Shown in pieces: positions 36,316 through 49,800 of a stretch of 64,000 nt of DNA. Made by a program: the position numbers and the translations under genes. The stretch's first letter is position 1; every line of letters begins with the position of its first letter. The notes beneath the pieces are model-generated. The model saw only the letters and a program-made list of their open reading frames with translations, did no database searches and was not told the DNA's origin. Source of the stretch: Syngnathus acus (taxonomy: Eukaryota; Chordata; Actinopteri; Syngnathiformes; Syngnathidae); NCBI RefSeq assembly GCF_901709675.1, contig NC_051092.1:5522491-5586490 (forward strand). The letters are read 5' to 3'.

Positions 36316-36815
36316 CTCACATTGTGGCAGACTAAAATGACCTGGTATACCAAAACCATAACAGTATCAATATGAAGAGAACAAACCTTCCCCCGTCGAA
36401 CGTCTTCTGTCCTTGCGTTTCCTATTAAGAGGTTAAATCGTGTATCCAGTCAAAATTGAGGATAATCTAATTAAGAGTGTGACTACATATAGGAGACCAT
36501 TCCAATATGAGAAAACTGTTCATCAATATGCCTCTTTGAACCCAGTTACTGACATTTGTACTTGTGGGAGGTAACTGATTGACAGCCAAGTACTATTTAT
36601 GAACCTATAATATAGCACCATTTAGTGGGAGTATGTGTATCACAGTCATCATACTGAGAGGTTGGTTACCCCAGGCAGGGATAACCATGCAAATTATAAT
36701 TTTGACTTTTGTCTGCTATTAATGACAATATAACATTATTGAGCAAATTTGTTATTTCAGAAGTGAGTATCTCACGGATAGTCATTAATTAGTACTAAAG
36801 AATTAGCCAATACCA

Positions 36816-36990
36816 GCAGTCATCGGGCAGTAGGCGGGGGGACACCCTGAACTGGTTGACGGCCAATCGCAGGGCACACAGAAACGAACAACCATTCGCA
36901 CTAACACTCAAACTTCTGGGCAATCTGGAGTGCTCAATCAGACTAGCAAGCATGTTTTTGGGATGTGGAAGATAACCCAGAGTTCCAGGG
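36816..36990 (-). mobile_element. SINE fragment
   Basis: Matches the central portion of the SINE at 27257-27605 (GGGCAGTAGGCGGGGG, GCCAATCGCAGGGCAC, CAAGCATGTTTTTGGGATG) in the same orientation. Both ends are missing. Confidence 0.7.
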
Positions 36991-37030
36991 GGGAACCAGC
37001 AACCTTTGAAATGTAAATATTATATATATA

Positions 37031-37334
37031 TACACTACCGTTCAAAAGTTTGGGGTCACAAAATTGTTTGGGTGACCCCAAACTTTTGAACGGTAGTGTA
37101 TATATTTATTTAGATAATTATTTATAGATTATATATATAATCTTCTGTGTAAAAAATCTTATAATATATATGTATACTTATATTCATAGATTATATATAA
37201 TCTTATACAAATATAAGATATAATTTATAATATTTAATTCATAATATTTTATTATAATAATATTTATACTACCGTTCAAAAGTTTGGGGTCACCCAAACA
37301 ATTTTGTGACCCCAAACTTTTGAACGGTAGTGTA
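37031..37334. mobile_element. Double-hairpin palindromic MITE
   Basis: Two hairpins, 37031-37100 and 37267-37334, each have 26-28 bp perfect arms ACTACCGTTCAAAAGTTTGG... and a short loop. The loop of the second is the exact reverse complement of the loop of the first, so the whole 304-bp unit is itself palindromic around an A+T-rich centre of about 166 bp. The CACTACCGTTCAAAAGTTTG end is a widespread terminus in fish that I associate with Tc1/mariner-like elements. The flanks are TA-rich, with a (TA)n run at 37335-37378. Confidence 0.75.
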
Positions 37335-37342
37335 TATATATA

Positions 37343-37381
<39 letters not shown>

Positions 37382-37628
37382 AATATGTCCGTGCCAAAAT
37401 GCCCTCATATCTGTAACAGCCCTTTTTCAAAATATTCAAAACCCTGGAAAGTCAAACTAGAGAGTACACATATGGTCTAAATATTTATCATGCCGTTGTT
37501 TGCTGATGTGCGAAGTTCATTCATTTTAGCCTGGTGTCAAATAAATGCGTCCTCTTTCAGGGAAATCAATCCTCTTATCACACTGAGGCGCGACTGCAAC
37601 AAACCCAAACATGTTTAAGTTAAGAATA

Positions 37629-37634
37629 TTTATT
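37629..37634 (-). terminator. herpud1: Candidate herpud1 poly(A) signal
   Basis: AATAAA on the minus strand, about 1.2 kb past the herpud1 stop codon. The stretch 37635-38869 has no other gene and is read as 3'UTR. Confidence 0.45.
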
Positions 37635-38869
37635 GCAATTTTTTTTTTGCAAGTATTCCCAACATACAAAACAACTCAATATAACTTCGTTGAGCAAACT
37701 TTCAAATGTTCTTATACTGTACATAGTGACTAAGGTCACACAATTTCCATCACCAGGGTATAAATCCAACAAATGGGGATAATTGTATGTCCCACATACA
37801 AATGATTTAGTACAGGGGGTGAAAAACATATTTCATCCAAGGACTACTGAAATCAACATCTGGTAAAAGCGAACCTTCAATACTTGGAGTATTGAAAGCA
37901 CACTAACACGGTCAGCAAAGATCACAAGTGACTAGCAACCAGATATGACAAAGAAAATGCTGTAAAGAGTTGAAACTTGATACATTGGGTGTTCAAGTGA
38001 TTTGAAAAGTAAATAGTTTGCTTTTTTTCTCATATTCAAACAGCTTTCAACAGACCTGTTTCACGCCGAATCTCAATCCATACTATTTAAATTATAAATA
38101 ATTGTTCAGATAACACCTAATAAAGTAAAGATGCTTGCATACAGTATTAAAGTGCGTTAAAAGGTATATACAATATTTTTAATTTGCCGACAAATTCTAT
38201 AGTGGGCAAAACGAAGCAGTCTTCTGCGAATCATGCTGGACTGATGATTTGCATTACAGTATTTTTTTTCTTGGCGTGAAGAATACGTTTATGTATACTA
38301 TGTATATGTAATGAGTCAGTCAATTTAATTATCACTTTAAATTGCTTGGAATAAGGCTGAACAGGGTTATAACAAACTAAATTCACCACACTAAAAATCT
38401 TCTTTTTTTTTTTTGCTTTACACAAATGACATGGCATAATCACGTGATTATTTTAACATGCAGCAAAAATAAACAAAAATCAAAAGGTTTAGCTTGGTCT
38501 AATTTTGGCACATTTGTGATTGAGAATTATTTTTCCAGGATGAAGAGGCCAAAAGGCTTGATCTGTCACTTTTATCAGGAGCATCACAAGCACTTGTGAA
38601 GTTGCACAATCAGTTCACAACCTCATTTTCATGTGGCTAAGCAAATAAATGTGATTTTGTACTGCAGGATATTGGTTCGATTTTAAATTTCTCTTTGAGT
38701 TCATTATTAAGAGCTACTGGGCTGCTTCTGCCCCTCATCCTGCCTCACTCTCTCACACTTGTGCACATAATCCTGCTGTTTTTGGTCAAGTTGAAGTTTT
38801 TCTTCCACTGTGAATAACAAAAATTCCATGCCTCAAGCAACTTGGGGATGGATGGTCTGTCGGAGCAGG

Positions 38870-41800
38870 TCAGTTGGCCACGCCTTGAGGAACCTCAGGT
38901 ATGAGCGAGGAGAAAAAGGTTTTGAAAAAGACCCAGGCTGTCCAAAAGACTGACACCCGGTGCGGAGGCACCAAAACAGCTGCCATGGGCTCGGGTTCAT
39001 CTGATTCTTCACCTTCAGCAGAAAGTTCTCTCTGTTCTTCAGCAAGCTCTGCACCCTGCGAACACAAGTCATGAAAGGGTTTCAATAAAAATAAAGGTAA
39101 ATGTAGCTTCAAGTCATCATGAATTGTTGTTTATGTACAGGATTTGGGATTCTGTCCTCATTCTCCTGGTTGTGCAGGACTTCGGGGGGCTGCAGGCCGT
39201 TGGGTCCTTGGATCTGCTGTCGTCTTCTAAGTGAGAACCAGCCGGTGGTGTGACTAAATATAATAATTAAAAAAGACAAAAAAAACATGAGAACTTACTT
39301 AAAATGAAACGTTGAGAGCACTATATGTGAAGAACAGAAACCCCAAATATGGAAGAGCCAAATGCCTCATTATGATTCCGCCGAGTAGAGACACATGAGT
39401 GGGCTTGGGTTATATAAGACAAAACAAATATTTGCAGGACGTGATCAAGCTGCTCAGAAGTGAGAACTCGGGCACAGGAAGATAAAGACACCTGGCCACA
39501 TTGACTTTTTCCCCGCTTCAGAAATGCCATTTACCATGGCAGCGACAATCCGGGAGTGTAAATAATCATATCTATACAATTATTGAAAATAAAGGAATTG
39601 AGATCAAGTTTGAAGATGCACTGACCAAGGCACTACAATACCAAGCTTGGACATGCCTGACGGGTTAAGTGTGGATTGTTTGACTAGTTTAAACACATTG
39701 TGCCCCCCACTCAGGCTCACTATACATTTTCAAGCACGGTTGAAAAGGTGTTGCATGCTTATTTTACATGGATCTTAAAATATGTGCTTGAAATCCAAGT
39801 TTGGTCACGGCTGAAATTCTGTGATCAAATTTACCAGATGTTGTTGCTTGATACAATTTGAGATTATAATGATAGAATGTGGGTGTTCCTACAGAGGTCA
39901 GGTTAACCGAGTGGACTCACAGGTACATGAGGAAGAGGGTGCCCATCACCAGAAGGAAGCGACTCAGGTTGGAGTTGAAGTACACAATCATGAGCAGAAC
40001 ACCGAGCCTTGCCGCCGAGTACAACCAGTCCAACCAGTCGCGCTCTATGTCGTCCTCGTCCTCCATGACAGGTCCCCCTTGGGCGTTCATTCTCATATTC
40101 TGATTGGCCACGCCAGGGTCAATGAATGCACCGTCCTGCACTTGGTTCTGGTTCGCTGGTTGCAGATTGTTGATGGGGTTCTGATTAGCCATTGGCGCTG
40201 GCACAGGTACCTGGTGAGCGGGTACAGGTGGGTGATGGACAACAGTTGCGGGTGCTATGGAGGGGCCGGTGGCAGCTGCTGCCATAGCTGCTTGACTGTT
40301 GGTAGAACACATCACCCAAAGTTACCCATCACGCCTAACAAGAGTTCCTCCACTGAGCTTACAGATACAGCCTTAAAGTGTTGGGAATGTATCACTTGCT
40401 GGGGAGAAAGAAAGAAAAAAAAAAACTCACTATTGCATGTAATATTGTCGAGCATAGACATGCTGGAGCCACAGAAGTTGTTGGGGACTGTACAGCGAGT
40501 AAGCTGGAAATGCTGGTTGAGCCATTTGAGGCGTTCCAGTCCTGCAGGAAGAAATTAGGTCAATTGTATTGTTAAGTCATTGTTATATGATCAACACTGC
40601 CATTTACGTTTTGAACTTCAGCAAGCTTTTACCACATTGTCAAAGAGAGAGCATAGTTAAGTCTAAAAGCAAAAGTCACTTGATGTCTGTTACAAAAGGC
40701 TCGAGTGATTAGGTCGTTTTTTTCAGGATGCAAATCAGGTCAGCCGTGCATGTCAACCAACACCTGTTTGTCTTTGCGGCTTCTAAATACGGCCCCTTGC
40801 TTTCAAAAAGACTGAAGAAAGACTCCAAGTCGCATTATTGTCTTAAACCAAATTGTGTACTTGTGTCAAATCCAAGTCTATTGAGCAGTTGGACAACTCA
40901 ATATTAAATTGATGAAGGTACCATTTGAAATCCAATTCAACAATTCAAACTCCTGCTGATTTAACTTAAGTTTTCAGATAACACTAACAAGAGTGTTTGA
41001 CACTTTGTCTTACATGTTGGTGCCAGGCCACGCGGGAACGCCTGGGGCTGATGCCAGCGTGGCATCTGAAGTTGAAGACGTCTGCCTCCTCTGTCTCAGC
41101 TCTGCTGTGCTACTGGAGGACGCTGAGGATGGCGTGGGCCTTGGACTACAGAGATGCGGCTGACCTGCTTCCTTAACCTAAGCAAATCAAACAAGAGCCG
41201 TTACTTTACACTTCCTGAATGACAACTTTCACATCATATTTCTTTTTCACTTCATCTTTTTCAGGGCTGCGACGATGGGTGATTTTTTTTTTTTTAATAA
41301 ATTCTGGAGGAAATGTGGCCTATAACTTAAGTTTCGGTAAGAGGGCAATTACTTTTTCACATGTGGTCAGAATAGTTCAGGTTTCTTTTCCCCATCTAGA
41401 AACTGCTTTTTATATTTATCTGAGTAGTCTCAAGGTTGTCTTAATGAAAGTGTATGCTGCATTAGGAAGAGGGCTAAGACTTTTTCACAGCACTGCTTAG
41501 TTATTTAACACTGCTCACCTTTGGTCTTGCCCCCAGATGTGCTTTGGGTTGCATCTTTACAGCAAAGACTAGATGCAGTGTGGGAATGGTATCTGTCTGA
41601 GAAGGCAAACAGAGAGAGTCATGAGGCAAGCTCAGTTTTTCTTCACATCTCTTGATCTTGAACGTAACCCCCCTCCCCATAAAGACAAAATAAAAGCTTT
41701 TTTTTTTTCACTCACGGAGGCAGGACTTGATGAATTACGTCTAGCAGGCATGCGCAGAGAAACCAAACATGGAGGTGGCATTAGATTAATTAACTGAATT

Positions 41801-42687
41801 TTGATGCCTCAACTCTTGAAAACTCAGAAACATTAGACAGATTCTCAGAAACTTGCAGCTTTGCCAAGATTTACTTTGTTGTGTAAATTCACACTTGATG
41901 GGTAGGTAGGTACTCCCGAGAACCAATGACTTGTTTACATGCAATTTACAAAGTAATTTCTTATAAGTGTCAGTTAAATAAATGATCCACTTTTATCTAC
42001 ATTCCGTATGATATTATTAATCGAATTTTACATGGGCAAACAGACAAACACACCTGTGTGAAGAGATCTCGAATGTAAAGATGGTCGGGTAGAAGTTTGC
42101 CAGAATAGATGAGCCTCTGGTCACTAACAGCCTGATGGGAACAAACGAGAAGGAAAATAATGACAAAGTCGGTTTTAGGTTTTTAAGTACCAATTACGAC
42201 CTAATGCAGGTAGAGGTTCCACTTGCACAATTGAATGAGATCCATTACAAGCTTCGCCTTAGAAAAGCTCGGTTTTGAGTCTATATTTGTATTTATAGGC
42301 AAACACATTCAATCGCATTTATTTTGTAGGACAAAAACAACGGTCCATACCATATACACATTGATTCATTATAATAAAACAGATTAAAGAATTAGATGAC
42401 ATTAGATTTAGCTAGTGCCAACAGCGATGAAAGCAACAGCTGAGCAGAGGCGTCAACCGAGCCAACTCGTCTTGACATTCCAACACTAGGCTAGCTGGTT
42501 CCGCTAACGTTAGCCAACGCCTCAAAACACTCACCAGTTTTATTTGATAAACTGACGACAGATGTGTCTTTAAGTCCTTCACCGTCCAGTTCACATGGAC
42601 TCCTTCAATTGTTTGATCCTCCACAGCCTGACTGGGTGTTTTTACGAGAAGACTTATCGTCTTCGGTTGAGAGTCCTCCACGTCCAT
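38870..42687 (-). CDS. herpud1: HERPUD1, ER-stress-inducible ubiquitin-like membrane protein
   Basis: ER membrane protein that supports ER-associated degradation by organising the HRD1 ubiquitin-ligase complex. Eight coding exons join in phase: 42535-42687, 42054-42131, 41519-41596, 41014-41177, 40431-40541, 39921-40295, 39139-39253, 38870-39055; 419 aa (human 391). Residues about 10-86 form the ubiquitin-like domain (TISLLVKTPSQ, VKDLKTHLSSVYQ, DQRLIYSGKLLPDH, LHLVFAVK). A Ser/Thr-rich linker follows, then SLYSPQQLLWLQHVYARQYY. A Pro/Ala/Gln/Asn-rich stretch precedes NQNMRMNAQGGPVMEDEDDI and the membrane hairpin (residues about 285-320). The end TAWVFFKTFFSSLIPEVPQG closely matches the human C-terminus. 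It sits between cetp and slc12a3 as in human. Confidence 0.96.
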
Positions 42688-42897
42688 TTTTCCACTTCTC
42701 ACGTTTGGTGTCACGTTTCGGCGATAACTTGCAGCACAGTGTGTGTAGAACAAAACAGTCTTACGGTCACCAAAAATTACGGTTGTTGTTTCTTGTCAAA
42801 ATTCAAACTTGTGCATACAAAAGCTGGATTGTTAAATCGGCTTCTGTACATAATATGCTGTCGAACTGCGACGAGACGGAATGTTGTTGCCAAACAG

Positions 42898-42916
42898 TGT
42901 GGCTGCTTCTGATTGG
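42898..42916 (-). promoter_or_regulatory. herpud1: ERSE-like element upstream of herpud1
   Basis: On the minus strand it reads CCAAT, nine bases, then CCACA. The ER stress response element is CCAAT-N9-CCACG, bound by NF-Y with ATF6/XBP1. Spacing is exact and only the last base differs. It lies 211-229 nt upstream of the ATG. Human HERPUD1 is known to be induced through ERSE and ERSE-II sites. Function here is inferred. Confidence 0.5.
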
Positions 42917-42989
42917 TTAGCTTTTGCTCGCGTTCCTACGTGGACGGTCAAAAACACGACGTGTTGTGAGCATGCGCAAATGATACTTA

Positions 42990-43327
42990 AGAGAAAGATC
43001 GTCTATTAAAATACATTATAAAACAGTGTTTCAAATGGAATGCAAATTATTTTGATAATGATATACTCCGGATTAATGATCACATTCCAGCCTGAACTGA
43101 CCGAGGTTAAAATATTGAGTGATTTCCAGTTATCAACCGACGGTTCACAGGAAATGTTGGGAAATTACACCATTTCCGGGAACGTCTTGTGCATATGGAA
43201 ATTGAAAGAGTGAGTGATCATTGTACAACAGGACAGTCATATATACAAAGTCATATTGCATAATCTGGGAGTGGCTGGAAGACGTCATTAATAGAATAGA
43301 ATATACGGATTTAGCTATCAAATCATG
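42990..43327. other. Spacer between herpud1 promoter and slc12a3 3' end
   Basis: A+T-rich sequence with nothing recognisable. With the SINE-like repeat that follows, it forms the short gap between two co-oriented genes. Confidence 0.4.
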
Positions 43328-43495
43328 GGGATCGCTGGTGGTGTAGGGGTGCACTTGTGTAACGATGTGTGTGTGTGTGTGCATATGTATATGCGCAATT
43401 ATGCGTGGATTTTCCATGTAAAGCGGCTTTGAGTATTTAGAAAAGCGCAATATAAAACCGATCTATTATTATTATTATTACTATTATTATTATTA
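43328..43495. mobile_element. SINE-like remnant with (ATT)n tail
   Basis: Begins with a box A-like GGTGGTGTAGGGGTGCACTTG. It ends in TGTAAAGCGGCTTTGAGTAT...GCGCAATATAAA, a common fish SINE/LINE tail, followed by ATT repeats (43465-43495). The middle is a GT-rich run. A related head occurs at 58444-58560. Confidence 0.55.
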
Positions 43496-43820
43496 TGAGA
43501 GTTTTCTTACTCAAAGAACAGTAGCTCTGGTGATGGACCTTTTTGTGATAACAGTTTACTGGATAATATAGGGGTGAATAATACAGGATGAATGCATAAC
43601 ACACGGCTTGTTACATAGCTTATAAATTAAAACAAACCAAAGTTTCACCGACCATAATGGTTCCTTGGCAAGACCCTTTGTCAAATAAAAGCCACTACTG
43701 GTGTTAGCAAATGACACACGGTTTTATGGTTGTGATTATTAGTCATAGTGACTCAGATTAACTGTTTCATTAAGATGTCGATTTGTCAGAAATGATCAAT
43801 TGCACAAAAAAGAGGACTAT

Positions 43821-46800
43821 TCATTGGCAGTAGAAGGTGAGGACGTTTTCTTGGTTTCCTCTGACCAACAAGACAGGGGAGCTTAAGTCACGTGACAGGA
43901 ATTCCAGCCATGCCAGGTACAGGACACTGGGGCATACTCCTCTCCTTCCCACTGGCATGGTGCTGGGTACATATATATGGGCAGATTAATGATATTGAAT
44001 AGAGTAGAGTATGCACAAATACTATTACTCACATAACAATCAGTGCGGCTTCCCGGGAGTAATCCTGCAGAATCTCATTTAGACGAATCTGACGGAAAGA
44101 CTGGTTTACACAGAAATGTGAACATGTTTAGTATTCGATATTGTCATTATTTCTGGCAATAATAACTGTAGCGTGCCCCTATCTGCATTTTCAGAAAGAG
44201 ATATTATTCCGGACAAGGATGTGGGATGATCTCTGTCCAAAGTGGAGACTTTTCTGTGTTGAATTGTGGCCATTTTTCACGACACCCAAACACTGTATGC
44301 ATTATAACTTCTTGTTTAGCTGAGAACAGCCATATCAAGTTCTTAAAGCGATTCTTCTCCGTCATCCGAACCATCTCTAATTGGCCAAATAATGTTTTGC
44401 AGCAGCCATTACTGTGTTAGCGCCGTCCAACTTACAGAAATTTCAGCGTGACCGTACTCCGTTCTATCTGCTTGCCTGCTGATTTCTATAATGAATGCTT
44501 GTCTATCGCGAGCTATCCCCTTCTGCACTTGGGAATTGAAGCTTCAGCGAGAACCCCTCTCTCGTGGGCCGTCTTTCCCAAGGAGCACAGAAGACTTGTT
44601 CCATCAAGAACAACACCCTCTCCATAGCTCTGCTGAAATGAACACGACGCTGTCCACTGCCAGCAACATCCTCAGGCCGATGTGGACCGCCCTGGCCATT
44701 GCAAACTTCCAGAAGCTGATGTTCCTCAACGGACTCACCTTGGTTCTGTTCCTCTCCAAGTCCTGTTCCGTGATCCACCAGGGCTCCTCCTGTACTCTTG
44801 ATGAGCTGGACTCAGGTTCACCTTTTGGGTTTGTGTCCAACTTGAATGAACTCACCATATCCTCAAACTGATGAATGCTGTTACAATGAGAAAAATGAAC
44901 CACATGTTCAAGTGTCCATCCGAACCGCTTATCCTTATTTTTGGAATGTGGGAGAACAACGCGGAGTACATAGAGGAAAATAAAATGCCCCCGTTGTGAC
45001 ATCTTTCCATGCCCATCTTCACTCTTTATGCATACCTACAGTAATGCCTTGAAAGACTTTCATTGTACAATGGGATCTCGCTGATGCTGTGGAAGGTCTA
45101 ATTTGTTCCCCTCAATTTACTAAACCTGGTGGTGATTCCGTCATCTGCCTCCTATAGCGATTCCTGGGCCATGATGAAGTTAGCAAATGATGACCAAAAG
45201 GCAGTCCTTCCTGGGTGCTAAATGGTTAGCCCTCAAGCAAGAGATGGTTTGGAAAGCCACCAGTTCGAGACCAGACCTAGTTCTAGACAGCCACGACTTC
45301 CAAACATCCAGCTAATGATGCCAAATTTCACAATAGCTGGTTCTGTCTTTTCAACAGGAAGCATGGTCTTCTAATGTATGTGTTTCTTTCTTCAGCAAAA
45401 CAAGGCTTCATTAATCATTATTATCTTAATTGTGGTAAACATCACGATAAGCTTACTTTCCAGGTTGAGGTTTTTGAAAGAGGTCAGGAAGCACTTCTAC
45501 ATCATGGAATCCAAGACGGAACTTCTTGATTAGTTTCATCATCCTGGAGAGAGATAATAAAACTATACTGTAAACTCCATCCATCCGTTTTCTCCATCAC
45601 CTCTTCCAAGTGTGTCAAGAGGCAGCCTGGAATTGTCAACAGCCAATTACGGTACAGTAAGCTCAAAATAATTAGAAGTACTAACAAACAAGTCAACTAA
45701 CTTGCTTTTGCCCTATTTGCATGCATGCATTAATCACATTACATATTTTGTTTATCTAGCATATAAAAGTTTATATTTTAATAAAAAGCATGTTATCAGG
45801 TTTGGCAAGCTCAGTAAGTTTATCTTATGTCCACACCTGCAAACTGAACATGGACTACCCAGAGTTATGTAAGACGTGGGAAGTTAAACATTTGTCACCG
45901 ATTTTTTTTTTCTTCATGAATTTACAGTGACCACATTTGAAGAAGTCTTTACAACTTGTAGAACATAAACTTGCAAAATAATCTAATCCAGCAGTTCTCA
46001 GCTGTTTTCACCCAGGGACCCACATTTTTGTATCGTTACAAAGTCCCGACTCACTTCTGTCAAAGTTAACGATAAAGAACTTTAAAAAAAAATTCTGGTT
46101 GACTAAAGTGCCCAATTTGTTTCCGTCGACATCATTTTGAGTTATTGTTTCTTTTTGTATTGACCATTCTGATTTGTGTTTTTTCTTTCCAGAGGTATAG
46201 TTGCATCCATTTGTGCAACGATCAATACTTTAAAGGTTAAATAAGTTCATACTCTTCTCTCCTCGCATCCTTGTTGGAATTGTCTCCTCCCACAAACACT
46301 CGAACTCTACATTTGGACCAGCGCTTCCTCCGAGTTAGGAGGTAAGGGAGCAGCAAGGTAAGACCTAGTTAGAAACATCACAACATGAGGAATTACATTT
46401 TACAGTCATGAACTATATAGACTTGCATATGTTCATAATCAGACCTCCATCATCAGACAGCCAGTAGACATCAATTGTCCTCTTTCCTTGTTTTTTCTGA
46501 AACATTGTAGGCCTACTCGGTTGAGTCGCTGTGTCAATGGATGAAGCTGATGCAAATAAAGTGTGAGGTAGGTAGGTAGGTAGGTAGGTTAGGTGGGTTG
46601 GGTTAGTTAGGTAGGGTAGGTGGGTCGGTTAGGTAGGTAGGTATGATATACATACAGCATATTATATACACGAGCGGTGCGAATGAATATCTAGACTTTC
46701 ATAACTAAATTCATGACCTCTATAATATTAGCAACATACATGAAATGATGTTAACTCCAGAAGTGGCATATAAAGTGTTCATGCCTTTCAGGTCTCCATC

Positions 46801-49800
46801 AAAGCCTGGGTTTGCTGTTTAAAAAAAGAAAACAAAATACAAATTGGGGGGGGGGGGGGGTTAGAAGTTCTAAATATGATGTTTTATTTAAAATGTATGT
46901 ACTTGAACTGAGATTATCACCATGTGACTGATATATGTGAGAAACATCCAGTCTCTCTCTTGTTCTTAAGACGCACACACCATACTGAAGGTCAAAGGCA
47001 TCCCTGGACAAAAAGATGTGCAAGCACCAAGTTCACAACGACACATTGTGTAGTCTTGATGCTGAATATTCGAAATGGTGCATGACTATGTATACAAATA
47101 CCACTCACTGCAATATTCCTACGTAACTGTGTGTGGCCTGTGGCGAGTCACTGCGCCAGTCTGTCTTGAAACCCATCAGAAGGACATTGGGACGCATCCT
47201 ACCCAAACCTGTTCCCTGGTGTTCACATGACAACATTACAAGTAGAAAGAGGAAAAGCTTGATTTAGTTTCTGTCACATAACAGAAGTTCTTGTGAGCTA
47301 GTAAGTTTTATTTTGCTCCGTATGTGTTGCCTTGGAAAACAATCAAGAGCACAGTATTTGGCCACATTGTCACTGCTCCTACGTATAGTTGAGTTAAATT
47401 ATGATTAAGTCGTATTGTTAGCATTTTGGTCAACTGAGATATTATGTCCATCCATCTATCCACATTCTTTAATTCCCTTATAATGTACAGGGTCCAGCAA
47501 AATGATCGGACACATTTGTAGGTTTAATAAAATGCACTGAAACGAAAATCAACCGGCCGACCTCGCACCACCAAAACTCCAGAAAATGGGGCAGCGGTAA
47601 GACCAAAATAACATTATTCGAAAACGAAACGAAAATGGAACGAAACGAAACAAAATGTACTTTTTGAAAATAAAAAAGAATTTGTTTCTTTAATTTGCAT
47701 TTTATTAAACCTACAAATGCGTCAGATCATTTTGGCGTACCCTGTATAATCCACATTTTTCAAATAACGGGGCCATGTCAATTTAAAGTAAATGAGGGAG
47801 ATGTCATATCATCTGAGAACAATGTAGTCTGTAAAAGTAGGTAGGAGTGATATTTCCTAGTAAAACTGAAGAAAACAAAACAGATTTCAGTCATTAAAAC
47901 GATGCATCACTTTCCATGAATTCTAAAACAGTTCTGCGAAGCATCGGGTTAAAAAGCATCCTACTTGGCAGACAGACAGGCAGACAGACAGACGGACGGG
48001 CAGAGTGTACTCAATGAAGTCTTTTGACCTGTAGCAGCATGTTCACCCCCGATCGTAGGTCTGCAGCCACCACGTTTTTGTAAAATGACTTCACCTTTCT
48101 TTGGGTCAACCAGGAAATGGGACTTTCACTTTGCACAAGTGCAGAGAGATCAGTCTGGAAGAGTGTGACAAAGAAAATGTCAGGAACAATCATAAAAGTA
48201 TTTGTTCCAATTCCATCCATCTGTCCATCATAGCACCTTTCCTAATCATGGTCTTGGGTGAACTGGAGCCTATCCCAATTGACTTGGCTGGGCACATCGC
48301 AGTGGTGTCGAACTCATTTTTGTCACGGGCCAAATTGTAGTCATAATTTCTTTCGGAGGATCATTATGACTGTCACCGCCTTATACTATATGCACAATAA
48401 ACTACACAACAAATTGATGAATAACTAGTTTTGAAATCAGAGAATAGTAAAAACAAATATTTTTAAAAAAGAAGAATGGTAATAAAAATTGCGAGCAAAT
48501 CTATTTTTTAAAAGTGAAGACAATTTGTGATTTTAGGATTGACATAAAGTCCATCCACAATTTTTCTTTGCGGGCCCACATAAGATGATGTGGCGTGCCG
48601 TATTTGAGCCCAGACTCTGCAGACCGGTGGTTGTGGACCTCTTTCTAAGAGAGCAGTAGGCCTTAATGCCGAGCAGCGCCCCTGATTTGAACGCACAACC
48701 TCAGAGCTGTTCGGCAGATGTGCTAACCACTTAAATATATTGTGTTGTACTCACAGTGACCACATGGCCACAAATCATGAGACTGAGATTCTTTGTGAAA
48801 CAGCTGACGAGATCCACAAGATCTGGCCGACTGCTGGGAGGTCCCGTCAGCACCAAACACTGTGGTCTGCAATAAAGACACACACTTATTTGCCAACGTA
48901 TTGAACTGCTAAGAGCAGTCGGAGAACGCGTATAACGTACAACTTGCTTGAACTAAATACTCGACATGCCTGATTTCTTTTTTTTTTATTTAAATTTAAA
49001 TGAATGATTCTGGTGACAGGACAGTCGGGATAATATTCAGTCATTGACCTGTAGTTCTTCACATGGTCTTCCACCTGGTTAAGTCCCATACATTGATTGA
49101 GTGCAATGTTGTAGGAGCTGGCCTGCACCGACGAGCCCCAGTTCACAGCTAGGCACAAAGTAAAGAAAGCACGTGAGTTAACGACAGTTACTGTGTCTTT
49201 AAACTGAGTGTGCAGCATGCTTACCAGGCTTCTTGTAGAGTGTGTATCCTAATAGGAGCAAGACAACACCAAAGGCAATGAGAGCTGCCCACCAAGTCAA
49301 TAAGAACATGATAACCAGACAACACACAGCACACAGCAGAGACAGCCACTTATTGTAGAACCTGAAGGATGGACGCCAACCTGTAACACAACAAAATCTC
49401 AGGATACAATTGTGTTGTATTGTGTTACTTCCCGAAATTAAGTTAGTAAAGTGCTTGTTATCAGCGCCATGAAATCTTTAACAAAATATTCCTCACATAT
49501 TATGTCCACAGTATAACTTACAGGTATTTGCTGTTTGACCTAAATCCACACATTCATGACTTGATACAATATGAAAACATAGTGTAATGAATTTACTAGA
49601 AAAAACTTTATAGCTTTGTGGGTACAGTACTGTGTATCGAAAGTGTCCCATCTTACCAGGAGAATTGGTGATTGAGGCATGGAAGCAGCTGAAGTTGATC
49701 AAACAGTAGGAGCAGAGAAAGAAGTTGGAAATGATCGGAGCTATGGTGTTCAACTCGGCTGCGTTAACAAAAAAAGAAAAGGACAAGAACAGAAAGGATC

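Noticed and set aside
39821-40558. 245-codon open frame on the plus strand
   Set aside because: It is antisense to herpud1 exons 5 and 6, whose minus-strand reading is strongly conserved. It is a shadow.
41700-41740. Possible extra herpud1 exon (RNSSSPAS followed by GTGAG)
   Set aside because: Exons 2 and 3 join in phase without it and match the human protein across the junction, so it is not needed.
44491-44871. 126-codon plus-strand frame
   Set aside because: Overlaps slc12a3 exon 44739-44877 in antisense; the conserved protein is on the minus strand.
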